Shown here: positions 8,423-16,907 of the stretch, one piece after another
How positions within the stretch are numbered: position 1 is the first letter of the stretch
Layout: every line of letters starts with the position of its first letter
From: Spirochaetaceae bacterium
GTDB taxonomy: Bacteria > Spirochaetota > Spirochaetia > SZUA-6 > Bin103
DNA: 64,000 bases
Assembly: GCA_028820215.1 (NCBI GenBank)
Contig: JAPPKD010000108.1
Coordinates: 1 to 64,000 of the forward strand
Direction: 5' to 3'
Notes under the pieces: generated by a model
Told to the model about the DNA's origin: nothing
The model's input: only the letters and a program-made list of their open reading frames with translations
Databases searched by the model: none
Position numbers and translations under genes: made by a program

Positions 8423-10444
8423 ATGCCTTCCCGCATTCAGGAATTCCCGTCCCGAACCATCCACCTGGACTTCCACACCGGCCCGCACATTCCTGACGTG
8501 GCGCGCGACTTCGACGCGGACGCCTTCGCCGAGCGCTTCGCCGAGGCGAGCGTGGACAGCGTGACCGTGTTCGGCCTCTGCCATCACGGCCACGCCTACT
8601 ACCGCACCTCGCACCCGTGCCGCCACCCTTCTCTCCCGGACGACCTCGACCTGACCGGAGCACAGATCGACGCCCTGCACCGGCGCGGCATCCGCGCGCC
8701 GATCTATCTGTCGGGACAGGTGAACGAATACGCGGCGGACGAGCATCCGGAGTGGGTGGCCGTGGATCCGGAAGGGCGGCGGGTGAAGCGCCTGCCGGTG
8801 GACCCTCCGCCGCGGCCGCCCGACGCGCTCAACGCCGGCTGGCAGATCCTGGACATGTCCAGCCCCTACCAGGACTACCTGGCCGAGCTGATGGAAGAGG
8901 TGCTGCGCCGCTACGCCCCGGTGGACGGCATCTTTCTGGACATGTGCTGGGACCAGCCGAGCGTCTCCAAATGGGCGCTCGCCGACATGGCGAAGCGCCG
9001 CCTGGACCCGAGATCGGAAGCCGACCGCGACCGCTACGCGCGCGAGGTCGCGATGGCCTACATGAAGCGCTTCTCCGGCATGGTCGAGGCCGCCGCCGGC
9101 GGCGCTGACCACCTGGGCATCTGGTTCAACTCGCGGCCCAAGACCAACCTGCACGTCGAGAAGCGCTTCCTGCGCCACATCGAGATCGAAGCGCTGCCGA
9201 CCGGCGGCTGGGGCTACGCCTACTTCCCGTACGTGGCCCGCTTCGTACGGCCGCTGGGCCTGCCGACCCTGAGCCACACCGGCCGCTTCTTCAAGAGCTG
9301 GGGCGACAACGCCGGCCTGAAGCCGGGCGCGGCCCTGAAGTACGAGTGCTGCCAGATCCTGAGCCAGGGGATGACCCTGGGCGTGGGCGACCTGCTGCAC
9401 CCGCGGGGCGTCCCCGACCCCGCCGTCTATGACCTGATCGGCGACGCGTACCGCTACGTCGAGCGGTGCCAGGAAGTCGCGGCGGGCGGCCACCTCCAGA
9501 GCGAGATCGCCGTGGTGGTCGACCCGGAGCTCGGCGACCGCCCGGGACCGGCGGGACTCGGCGCCACGTGCGTCCTGCAGCAGCTTCGGCTGCAGTTCGA
9601 CGTGGTGCCGCCGACGGGCCGGCTGCAGCGCTACCCGGTGGTGATCGTGCTGTCCAACACGCCGATGGACGAGGCGTTCCGCGCGGCGCTGAGCGACTAC
9701 GTGGCCGGCGGCGGCGCCCTGGTGCTGTGCGGCGCCGCGGGGCTCGACCGGGACGGGGCGCCGCTGCTGCCCGAGCAGGGAATCGAGGCGCGCGGGCCGA
9801 GCCCGTACCGCACCACCTTCCTGAGGCCGGCGCGCGCGGTGTCGGACGGGCTGGCCGACTTCGACCACGCCTTCTACGAGCCCGGCTTCCGCATGGTGCC
9901 CGCCGGCGGCGCGCGGTCGCTGGCCCGCGTCGTCGAGCCGTACTTCGAGCGGTCGCACGACCGCTTCTCCGGGCACTCCTACACTCCGCCCGGCCGGCTC
10001 TCGCGCTATTCCGCGATTGCCCTCAACCGCCTGGAGTCCGGCGGCTCGGTGCTTACCGCATCGGCGCCGATGTTCGCCGCCTTCGGCCGTCACGCCGTGC
10101 CCGAGCACCGGCGCCTGATCGGCAACTGCCTGGCACTGCTGCTGCCGCGCCCGCTGCTGCGCGCGCCGGACGCGCCAAGCGTGCTGGAAACCACCGTGGC
10201 CAGAAAGGGCGCGGCCACCATCGTGCACCTGCTGAGCTTCGCCCGCGAACGGCGCGGCGACCTGGACATCGTCGAGGACGCGCTGCCGCTGGTGGACCAG
10301 CCGATCTCCATCCGCACCGACCGCCCACCCCGGCGCGTCGAGCTCGCCCCGCACGGCGAGCGGCTGGACCACGAGTACCGCGACGGCTACGCCACGGTGC
10401 GCGTCGCCCTGCGCGGCGGCCACGGCATGCTGGTGTGCCGATGA
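8423..10444 (+). CDS. GHL6/GH151-like glycoside hydrolase with trimerisation-type domain
   Basis: A 673-residue cytoplasmic protein. Residues 1-330 look like the hypothetical glycosyl hydrolase 6 / GH151 barrel (HLDFHTGPHIPDV, VTVFGLCHHGHAYY, GIFLDMCWDQ). Residues 360-560 resemble a beta-galactosidase trimerisation (GATase-like) domain (VIVLSNTPMDE, GGGALVLCG). GH151 members include alpha-L-fucosidases, but the substrate here is inferred only. A strong ribosome-binding site AAGGAG (8410-8415) sits 7 bases before the ATG. The stop overlaps the next start (ATGA). Confidence 0.8.
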   Translation: MPSRIQEFPSRTIHLDFHTGPHIPDVARDFDADAFAERFAEASVDSVTVFGLCHHGHAYYRTSHPCRHPSLPDDLDLTGAQIDALHRRGIRAPIYLSGQVNEYAADEHPEWVAVDPEGRRVKRLPVDPPPRPPDALNAGWQILDMSSPYQDYLAELMEEVLRRYAPVDGIFLDMCWDQPSVSKWALADMAKRRLDPRSEADRDRYAREVAMAYMKRFSGMVEAAAGGADHLGIWFNSRPKTNLHVEKRFLRHIEIEALPTGGWGYAYFPYVARFVRPLGLPTLSHTGRFFKSWGDNAGLKPGAALKYECCQILSQGMTLGVGDLLHPRGVPDPAVYDLIGDAYRYVERCQEVAAGGHLQSEIAVVVDPELGDRPGPAGLGATCVLQQLRLQFDVVPPTGRLQRYPVVIVLSNTPMDEAFRAALSDYVAGGGALVLCGAAGLDRDGAPLLPEQGIEARGPSPYRTTFLRPARAVSDGLADFDHAFYEPGFRMVPAGGARSLARVVEPYFERSHDRFSGHSYTPPGRLSRYSAIALNRLESGGSVLTASAPMFAAFGRHAVPEHRRLIGNCLALLLPRPLLRAPDAPSVLETTVARKGAATIVHLLSFARERRGDLDIVEDALPLVDQPISIRTDRPPRRVELAPHGERLDHEYRDGYATVRVALRGGHGMLVCR

Positions 10445-11079
10445 TCACGATGCGCTCGGACTGGTGGAACGCGGACTCCTACTTCCCGTGGATCGACCCG
10501 CTGGTGGAGGCCGCGTTCGGCGCCGAGATCGACCTGCACTGGGACCTGTACCTCCGGACCCATGCCCACCGCCTGCAGCACGGACCCGAGTGCGAGGCCT
10601 ACCCCAGCCCGCCCTCCCGCGCCCCGCTCTGGGCGATCCTGGCCGAGCAGATGCCGAACCCGCCCGAGGTCATCCTGGAGACCGGCACCGGCATCGGCTA
10701 CGCGACCGTGCTGATCGCCGAGGCGTTTCCCCTCTCGCGTCTGTTCACCGTCGAGCACGACGCCCTGCACCGCCGGATCGCCGAGCAGACCTTCGCGGAC
10801 GCCGGCGTCGCAGACCAGATCACGATCGTGCCGTCGATGGAAGATGCGCCGTTCGACCGCTCCGACCTCGTGTTCGTCGACGGACCCGTCGTGGATTCCG
10901 CTCTCCTGCGCAAGGATTGCCTGTTGATCGACGACGCCGCGAAACGCAGCTTCCGCAGCGCCGCGATCGCTGCCCTGCGGCCGCTCCGCGACCCGTCCGG
11001 TGACCCCGACGCGGCCCTACGGCTCGCTCGACAGCACTACCGGGACGCCGCGGCCGAGCTGCTGCACACAGCCGGGTGA
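10441..11079 (+). CDS. Class I SAM-dependent methyltransferase-like protein
   Basis: A 212-residue protein with a SAM-binding loop ETGTGIGY at 80-87, an acidic end of strand 2 (FTVEHD) and a post-motif strand LVFVDGP, in the order expected for O-methyltransferases of the Rossmann class. It overlaps the upstream hydrolase by four bases (ATGA), so the two are translationally coupled, which is an unusual partnership. Substrate unknown. It converges with the PhyH gene, with three bases between the stops and no terminator hairpin seen. Confidence 0.65.
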   Translation: MITMRSDWWNADSYFPWIDPLVEAAFGAEIDLHWDLYLRTHAHRLQHGPECEAYPSPPSRAPLWAILAEQMPNPPEVILETGTGIGYATVLIAEAFPLSRLFTVEHDALHRRIAEQTFADAGVADQITIVPSMEDAPFDRSDLVFVDGPVVDSALLRKDCLLIDDAAKRSFRSAAIAALRPLRDPSGDPDAALRLARQHYRDAAAELLHTAG

Positions 11080-11082
11080 AGG

Positions 11083-11910
11083 CTATCGCTGCGTGGCACT
11101 CAACGCGCTCTCGCCCACTCTCAAGGTGACGCTGGCCAGTCCGTTCAGGCCGGCGACGACCGGGTATGTCTGGCTGGGAGCATCGGGGCGGGATGGCGCG
11201 TAGCGAGCCGTGGGCGGGAAATAGGCGTAGAGCGCGGTGTGCCGGGGCCGGTCTGAGTGATTCGGGCCGGAGCCGTGCACGATGTTGCTGTGGAACAGGA
11301 CGGCGCTGCCGGCCTCCAGCGGCACGTCGCGGAGCTGTGACAGGTCGACGTCGTCGCGGTCGGTCTGCGCGGCATCGTCGTGGCGGGAGATGTTCCCCCA
11401 TTCGCCGACCGGCCAGCGGTGGCTGCCGGGGATGACGTGGATGCAGCCGTTCTCGGCGTCGCTGGCCGAGATGGCGATGCTCACGGTCACCAGCTCCGGC
11501 GGCTCCAGCGGCCAGTAAGCCACGTCCTGGTGCAGTCCGTGCTGCGACCCATGGCGCGCCGGTTTCAGCATCAGCGTCGACCGGAACAGCAGCAACTCCG
11601 GGCCGAGGAGTTCCGACACGACCGCCACCATCCGCGGGTTTCGGGCCATGTCCGCGAACAGGTCGGAGACCAGGTCGGTGCGCTCGATCTTGCGCAGCAC
11701 GGGGCGGCCGTGCTCGGAGCGCACGTCCGTGTGCGGCTCGAACTGGAACGTCGCCTCTCCCGGCGGGCTCTCCTCGCCTGCCGCAAACTCGTGCAGCCGC
11801 TCGATCTCCTGCTGGGCGGCGTCCACGTCGGCCGGTCCGAGCACCTCGGGAATGACGAGGTACCCCTGCTCCTGATACGCGGTCATGTCGGCGGTCAGAT
11901 CGAGTGGCAT
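11083..11910 (-). CDS. Phytanoyl-CoA dioxygenase family protein (PhyH)
   Basis: A 275-residue Fe(II)/2-oxoglutarate-dependent dioxygenase. The metal triad is visible as H127-x-D129 (HQDVAYW) and H212 (VHGSGPN), with R223 as the likely 2-oxoglutarate contact. GCIHVIPGSHRW is the family's conserved strand pair. A GTG at 11931 gives seven further residues, but the ATG at 11910 fits better. Such proteins hydroxylate small molecules or lipids; the substrate cannot be told. A second relative lies at 16908. Confidence 0.87.
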   Translation of the reverse strand: MPLDLTADMTAYQEQGYLVIPEVLGPADVDAAQQEIERLHEFAAGEESPPGEATFQFEPHTDVRSEHGRPVLRKIERTDLVSDLFADMARNPRMVAVVSELLGPELLLFRSTLMLKPARHGSQHGLHQDVAYWPLEPPELVTVSIAISASDAENGCIHVIPGSHRWPVGEWGNISRHDDAAQTDRDDVDLSQLRDVPLEAGSAVLFHSNIVHGSGPNHSDRPRHTALYAYFPPTARYAPSRPDAPSQTYPVVAGLNGLASVTLRVGESALSATQR

Positions 11911-11955
11911 CGGCACTTCACCTCGCGCCACAGTAGCGCCGGTGCAGGAACGGGA

Positions 11956-13245
11956 TCAACGATCCAGGAGCCAGCGTGCGGCCGGGACCCAGGTGATGCG
12001 CTCCGGCAGCGGGCGGCGCGGCGGTGACGAATCGAGCGTGACCAGAAGGAGCCGGGCGTCCGGGTACGCCTCACCGGCCGACCGGAGCGCTCGCACCTCC
12101 CGTTCCCAGGTCGCGTCCTCGGCCGTCTCCAGGGACACCTGCACCAATTGGGGCCGCTCCCCCGCGCGGTGCGCGAAGAAGTCGACCTCCCACCCTTCGG
12201 TCGTCCGCACGTAGGACACCTCCCAGCCTCGCCGCTCCAGCTCCAGCAGGACCACGGTCTCGAGGGCGCGGCCGGCGTGGCTGCGGCCGCTGGTGGCGAA
12301 CAGCTCGATCAACCCCGAGTCCACAGGGTACGCCTTGCGCGCATGGACCATGCGCCGCCGCTCGGAGGGCGAGTGCACGGAGACGGTGCGCACCAGGAAG
12401 GCGTCCTCCAGGTAGCCGAGGTAGGCGTGCAGCGTGTCCTTGCCGACGCGCACGCCCTGTGAGCGCAGCGTGTCGTACTGCTTCTTGACGGAGAACCGGC
12501 CGCCCGGATTCGCCAGCAACTGCCGCTGCATCCAACGCAGGGCAAGCGGATTGGTCACCCCGTGCCGGTCGATGACGTCGCGGAGCACGACCACGTCGAC
12601 GTAACCGCTGAGCAGCGCGGCGCGATCCTGCGGGTCGGCGCCCTGCGCCTCGGGAAAGCCGCCTTCGACGAGGTAGCGCCGCAGGCGGTGGTCGATCGTC
12701 TCCGGCGGCGGCGGATCGTCGCCAGTGTGGCGCAACGCCTCGCCAAAGCTGAACGGGTGCACCAGCACTTCCATCCCGCGCCCGCGGAGGCTGGTCGCCA
12801 CCTCTCGGCTCAGCAGCCGGGCAGAGGAGCCGGTCACGAACACCTCCACTCCGCGGGTGTCGATGAGACGCCGAACCAGCCGCTCCCAGCCGGGAACGTT
12901 CTGGACTTCATCCAGGTACAGCGTGACGCCGCCTTCGCCCTGCTGCTCCGGAAACCGCCGGGCGTGCTCCTCCAGCAGCCAGCCCAGGTCGGCGACCGTC
13001 ATCCCGGCCAGCCGCTCGTCCTCCAGCAGGAGAAGCAGTTGTGACGCGGGAGGCGCGCCGACGCGCAGGCGCGCGGTGCGGCATTGGTGGAGAAACGACG
13101 TCTTGCCGCTGCGTCGTACGCCGATGACCGCGAAGGCCTTGCCGGCGATCCCCGGAAGCCGGACGTCCCGCCGCGTAACGGGCCGGGCCGGTGCCGCCAG
13201 CGACTCGTCGAGCTTCGCCCGCAGGATCTCTCTGGATATTGTCAC
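11956..13245 (-). CDS. AAA ATPase with DUF4143 domain
   Basis: A 429-residue protein of the AAA_14/DUF4143 family. The P-loop GVRRSGKTS is at 42-50, Walker B LYLDEVQN at 109-116, and the sensor strand VFVTGSSARLLS near 135. The DUF4143 half contains YLVEGGFPE and DSGLIELF, ending with a PDDEXK-like segment (EVDFFAHRAG ... LVQVSLE). The role of these ATPases is not established, although they spread horizontally. The GTG start at 13245 lies inside an 11 bp inverted repeat, which suggests tight control of expression. Confidence 0.85.
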   Translation of the reverse strand: MTISREILRAKLDESLAAPARPVTRRDVRLPGIAGKAFAVIGVRRSGKTSFLHQCRTARLRVGAPPASQLLLLLEDERLAGMTVADLGWLLEEHARRFPEQQGEGGVTLYLDEVQNVPGWERLVRRLIDTRGVEVFVTGSSARLLSREVATSLRGRGMEVLVHPFSFGEALRHTGDDPPPPETIDHRLRRYLVEGGFPEAQGADPQDRAALLSGYVDVVVLRDVIDRHGVTNPLALRWMQRQLLANPGGRFSVKKQYDTLRSQGVRVGKDTLHAYLGYLEDAFLVRTVSVHSPSERRRMVHARKAYPVDSGLIELFATSGRSHAGRALETVVLLELERRGWEVSYVRTTEGWEVDFFAHRAGERPQLVQVSLETAEDATWEREVRALRSAGEAYPDARLLLVTLDSSPPRRPLPERITWVPAARWLLDR

Positions 13246-13291
13246 TTTGAGAGTGACAATATGATTGTGTGCTGTCCTTTTGTAAAGGACA
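13236..13291 (-). promoter_or_regulatory. Promoter with two inverted repeats before the DUF4143 ATPase
   Basis: On the minus strand TTTACA (13286-13281) and CATATT (13263-13258) are separated by 17 bases, a fair sigma-70-type promoter. A perfect inverted repeat ATATTGTCACT-TTGAG-AGTGACAATAT (13236-13246/13252-13262) covers the -10 box, the expected transcription start and the GTG start codon. A second perfect repeat TGTCCTTT-TGT-AAAGGACA (13273-13280/13284-13291) covers the -35 region. They may be operators, or the first may form an mRNA hairpin hiding the start. Confidence 0.6.
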
Positions 13292-13300
13292 AATCAGCGT

Positions 13301-13699
13301 CTACTCCAGCCCGGTCCCCTCGGGCAGGTCGCCCTCGATGATCTCCACCCGCAGGTTGTCGGGCCCTTCGATGAAGGCGACCCGCAGGTGCGGGCCGACG
13401 GCGGCCGGCTCGGTGTGGAAGCGGGCGCCGCGGCGCTTGAGGTCGGCGATGGCGGCGTCGTAGTCGTCGGGACGCACGGCGAAGTGATGGATCACCGCGT
13501 CCTCCGGGGTCGTATCGGGATTGGTCGGCGCGCGGTGGAAGACATTGACGAAGGTATCGTGGAACCCCAGGTGGGTGATCTTGGTGCCCTTGAACTCCCC
13601 GATCCACAGCCGGCGCGCGTCGAACATGCGTTCGAACCAGGCGACCGTGGCGTCCAGGTCGTTGGTCTGGAGGTGGACGTGATCGTACGAGTACTTCAT
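13301..13699 (-). CDS. VOC-family (glyoxalase/bleomycin resistance-like) protein
   Basis: A 132-residue vicinal-oxygen-chelate protein with two beta-alpha-beta-beta-beta modules. The first begins MKYSYDHVHLQTNDL and the second AVIHHFAVRPDDYDAA, closing with LRVEIIEG, where the glutamate is a typical metal ligand. Such proteins act as lyases, dioxygenases or isomerases on small molecules. The next gene upstream on the same strand encodes a glyoxalase-II-like hydrolase, so a detoxification pair is possible though unproven. Confidence 0.8.
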   Translation of the reverse strand: MKYSYDHVHLQTNDLDATVAWFERMFDARRLWIGEFKGTKITHLGFHDTFVNVFHRAPTNPDTTPEDAVIHHFAVRPDDYDAAIADLKRRGARFHTEPAAVGPHLRVAFIEGPDNLRVEIIEGDLPEGTGLE

Positions 13700-13744
13700 T
13701 CGCTTACGGTAGCACGCCCGCCGGGAGCGTCAGGGTCTTCCGCG

Positions 13745-14389
13745 TCAGCGCAGGCCGTGCTCGGCCTTGAACGACGGCCAGCGCTCCTTGAGATCGAAGA
13801 ACGCCTCGAAGTCCTCGCAACCCAGGAACGGGTTGGTCCGCCGCTCCATGCCGATCGTGGACGCGGGCCGGCAGCCGTAGTCGTGCCCGGGCCAGACCAT
13901 GACGTCGTCCCCGGCGGCATCGAGCAGCCGGTGCAGGCTGTCCCACTCCGTGCGGGCCGCGTCGCGGCCGGAGGTGCCGCCGACCTTGCCCACGAACAGC
14001 AGGTCGCCGGTCAGGGCGAAGCGCTCGTCCGGCTCGAACAGGACCAGGTGGTCGTCGGCGTGGCCGGGGGTGTAGAGCGCGCGAAGATGGAGTGAGCCGA
14101 CCTCCAGCACGCCGCCGTCGTCCAGGCGATGGTCGGCGTTCGAGCCGAAGGCGACGAGCGGGGCGCCGGTGAGCCTGCGCGCCTCGTCGTTGCCGTTGGT
14201 GTGGTCCGCGTGGCCGTGCGTGTTGACGACGTAGGCCACCGACAGGCCCTGCGCGGCTGCCCGCTCCACCACGGCCGCGGGATCGAACGACGGGTCGACG
14301 ATCGCGGCCACCCCGGCCTCGCGATCACCGACCAGATAGGCGAAGTTCCGGTCGCCGCCGGTCCGGATCTGCTCCAGGATCAATCGCAT
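13745..14389 (-). CDS. Metallo-beta-lactamase-fold hydrolase, glyoxalase II-like
   Basis: A 214-residue binuclear metal hydrolase. Ligands are visible: H58-x-H60-x-D62-H63 (THGHADH), H110, D129 (LTGDLLF) and H169 (WPGHDYG). The C-terminal TNPFLGCEDFEAFF resembles hydroxyacylglutathione hydrolases and persulfide dioxygenases; it is shorter than full GloB. The ATG at 14389 begins the first strand (MRLILEQI). It is transcribed divergently from the Gfo/Idh gene at 14478 and lies just upstream of the VOC gene. Confidence 0.85.
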   Translation of the reverse strand: MRLILEQIRTGGDRNFAYLVGDREAGVAAIVDPSFDPAAVVERAAAQGLSVAYVVNTHGHADHTNGNDEARRLTGAPLVAFGSNADHRLDDGGVLEVGSLHLRALYTPGHADDHLVLFEPDERFALTGDLLFVGKVGGTSGRDAARTEWDSLHRLLDAAGDDVMVWPGHDYGCRPASTIGMERRTNPFLGCEDFEAFFDLKERWPSFKAEHGLR

Positions 14390-14477
14390 CGCACCTTCCC
14401 CACCATGGCGCCGCCATTGTGGCACACTGAGGCGCCGGCCGTTACCCGGACGAAACGGCCGCATGCAGGAGGAACAG

Positions 14478-15515
14478 ATGTTGCAAGTAGGGATCGTCGG
14501 CCTGGGAGGCATCTCCAGCTCCCACCTGCAGGCCATCGCGACGCTCGACGACGTAGAGGTGGTGGCGTGCGCCGATCTGCTCGAGGAGCCGCGCGAGAGG
14601 GTCATGAAGGAGTACGGCGTCGCCAGGGGCTACGCCTCGCATACCGAGCTGCTGGCCGACGACGAGGTGGAGGCGGTCGCCATCACGCTCGGGCACCAGC
14701 TCCACCACCGGCTCACCGTGGATGCCTGCCGCGCCGGCAAGCATGTGATGGTGGAGAAGCCGATGGCGCTCAACCTCCAGCAGTGCGACGAGATGGTCGA
14801 GGCGGCCGAGGAGGCCGGCGTGAAGCTGATGGTCGGCTTGACCCAGCACTTCGGCGGGCCGGCGATGAAGGCCAAGGAGATCCTGGACTCGGGCGAGATC
14901 GGGCCGGTCGTCACCGCCGTCAGCTACATGTGCAAGAACTGGAACCACGCCACGCGCCGTCCGCAGTACCGCAGCCGCTTCCATGGCGGCGGCATGTGGA
15001 TGACCAACGGCGTGCACGTCGTCGACCGGCTGACTTGGGTGATGGCCTCGCAGGCGCTGTCGGTGTCGGCGGCGATCGGCACCCGCGCCCACTACCAGGC
15101 GGCCGACGACACGTCCACGGTCTTCATCCGCTACAAGAACGGCGCGGCCGGCATCGCCATCGCCGTGGCGTACGCCGACGGCGCGCCCACGCACGACTGC
15201 ATCATGTACGGCACGCAGGGATCGCTGCGCTTCGCAAGCGGGTCGGTGCAGATCGGCAAGGACGACCAGTGGACGGACGTGCCGTTCCAGACGCCTCCGG
15301 CCGGCATGACCGAGCAGTGGCGGGCGTTCGTGGAGGCGATCCGGCTGAACATCGAGCCGCCCGCGCACGGCCAGTGGACGCGTCACATCATGGAGATCCT
15401 GTTCGCCGCAGAGGAGTCCGCTCTTACCGGGCGCGAGGTGATGCTGTCCGCCGGACCGGCCTGGGAGACGCAGCGCGCCGGCGTGCCGGTCTCCATCCGC
15501 CACGGCTGGATCTGA
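14478..15515 (+). CDS. Gfo/Idh/MocA family oxidoreductase
   Basis: A 345-residue NAD(P)-dependent dehydrogenase. The N-terminal nucleotide loop is GIVGLGGISSSH and the conserved EKP triplet is at 93-95 (MVEKPMALN); the catalytic-domain motif GVHVVDRLTWV carries the family histidine. AGGAGG (14467-14472) lies before the ATG at 14478, which makes that start preferable to the ATG at 14463. It is first in an operon with a flavin disulfide reductase and a PhyH dioxygenase. Substrate unknown. Confidence 0.88.
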   Translation: MLQVGIVGLGGISSSHLQAIATLDDVEVVACADLLEEPRERVMKEYGVARGYASHTELLADDEVEAVAITLGHQLHHRLTVDACRAGKHVMVEKPMALNLQQCDEMVEAAEEAGVKLMVGLTQHFGGPAMKAKEILDSGEIGPVVTAVSYMCKNWNHATRRPQYRSRFHGGGMWMTNGVHVVDRLTWVMASQALSVSAAIGTRAHYQAADDTSTVFIRYKNGAAGIAIAVAYADGAPTHDCIMYGTQGSLRFASGSVQIGKDDQWTDVPFQTPPAGMTEQWRAFVEAIRLNIEPPAHGQWTRHIMEILFAAEESALTGREVMLSAGPAWETQRAGVPVSIRHGWI

Positions 15516-15522
15516 GCCGCCC

Positions 15523-16905
15523 ATGGCCCGCACGTACGACGCGATCGTCATCGGCACCGGCCAGGCCGGTCCCAGCCTGGCCGCCGCGTTGGCCGGCGCC
15601 GGCATGGACACCGCCATCATCGAGCGCCACCGTTTCGGCGGCACCTGCGTCAACGTGGGCTGCATCCCCACCAAGGCGCTGGTGGCCAGCGCCCGCGCCG
15701 CGCACGTGGCGCGCCGGGCCGCCGACTTCGGCGTCGTGATCGGCGGCGCGGTCGGCGTGGACATGAAGCGCGTGATGGCGCGCAAGGACGCGATCGCGCG
15801 CAAGTCCGAGGTCGGCGTCGAGCGCTGGCTCCGCTCGCTGGCCAACTGCACGGTCTACCAGGGACACGCCCGCTTCGAGGCGGCTCACCAGGTCCGCGTG
15901 GGCGACGACCTGCTGGAAGCGGAGCGGATCTTCATCAACGTCGGAGCACGCGCGTTCGTGCCGCCGTTCGCCGGGCTCGACCGGGTCGACTACCTGACCA
16001 ACTCGACCGTCATGGAGCTGGAGGTCCTGCCCGAGCACCTGATCATCGTCGGCGGCGGCTACATCGGGCTGGAGTTCGCGCAGATGTACCGCCGCTTCGG
16101 CAGCGAGGTGACGCTCATCGACACCGGCGACCGCCTGATCAAGCGGGAGTCGCCGGATGTCTCCGCGGCGGTGACCGGGATCCTGGAAGCCGAGGGCGTG
16201 AACGTCCGCCTGAACGCACCGTGCATGGACGTGGGGCGGGACGGCGACGCGGTCACGGCCAGCCTGGACTGCGCATCGGGGGAGCCCGACGTGGTCGGGT
16301 CGCACCTGCTGCTGGCGGTGGGACGGCGCCCGAACACGGACGACCTTGGCCTGGACGCGGCGGGCATCGAGGTCGACCGGCGGGGGCTGATCCCCGTGGA
16401 CGACCGGCTGCAGACCGCCGTCCCCGGCGTATGGGCACTGGGCGAGTGCAACGGCCGCGGCGCCTTCACGCACACCGCCTACAACGACTACGAGATCGTC
16501 GCCGCCAACCTCCTGCACGGCGACCCGCGCAGCGTCGCGAACCGCATCGACTGCTACGCACTGTACGTCGACCCGCCGCTCGGCCGCGTCGGCATGACCG
16601 AGCAGCAGGTCCGGGAGTCGGGCCGCCCGGCGCTGATCGCCACGCGGGCGATGACCCGAGTCGGCCGCGCCGTGGAGAAGGGCGAGACGCAGGGCTTCAT
16701 GAAGGTCCTGGTGGACGCCGAGACCGAGCGGATCCTGGGCGCTGCCATCCTCGGCGTCGGCGGCGACGAGGTCATCCACTCGATCCTGGACGTGATGTAC
16801 GCCAAGGCACCGTATACCGTGATCCAGCGGGCGGTGCATATTCACCCCACCGTCGCCGAGCTGATCCCGACGATGCTGGCGGACCTCGAACCCCTGGAGG
16901 CTTGA
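15523..16905 (+). CDS. Flavin-dependent pyridine nucleotide-disulfide oxidoreductase
   Basis: A 460-residue FAD enzyme of the group holding dihydrolipoamide dehydrogenase, glutathione reductase and mercuric reductase. The FAD loop GTGQAG is at 11-16, the redox pair C42/C47 sits in GGTCVNVGC, the NAD loop is GGGYIG near 174, and the C-terminal HIHPTVAE carries the catalytic His-Glu pair. There is no N-terminal HMA domain and no C-terminal cysteine pair, so true mercuric reductase is unlikely. It lies 7 bases after a Gfo/Idh gene. Which disulfide or other acceptor it reduces is not known. Confidence 0.85.
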   Translation: MARTYDAIVIGTGQAGPSLAAALAGAGMDTAIIERHRFGGTCVNVGCIPTKALVASARAAHVARRAADFGVVIGGAVGVDMKRVMARKDAIARKSEVGVERWLRSLANCTVYQGHARFEAAHQVRVGDDLLEAERIFINVGARAFVPPFAGLDRVDYLTNSTVMELEVLPEHLIIVGGGYIGLEFAQMYRRFGSEVTLIDTGDRLIKRESPDVSAAVTGILEAEGVNVRLNAPCMDVGRDGDAVTASLDCASGEPDVVGSHLLLAVGRRPNTDDLGLDAAGIEVDRRGLIPVDDRLQTAVPGVWALGECNGRGAFTHTAYNDYEIVAANLLHGDPRSVANRIDCYALYVDPPLGRVGMTEQQVRESGRPALIATRAMTRVGRAVEKGETQGFMKVLVDAETERILGAAILGVGGDEVIHSILDVMYAKAPYTVIQRAVHIHPTVAELIPTMLADLEPLEA

Positions 16906-16907
16906 AC

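Noticed and set aside
8045..10423. A 792-codon open frame on the minus strand
   Set aside because: It lies opposite the GHL6-like gene, has no recognisable domain, and is explained by high G+C third positions.
15523..16905. Calling the disulfide reductase mercuric reductase
   Set aside because: No HMA domain, no C-terminal cysteine pair, and no mer genes are visible.
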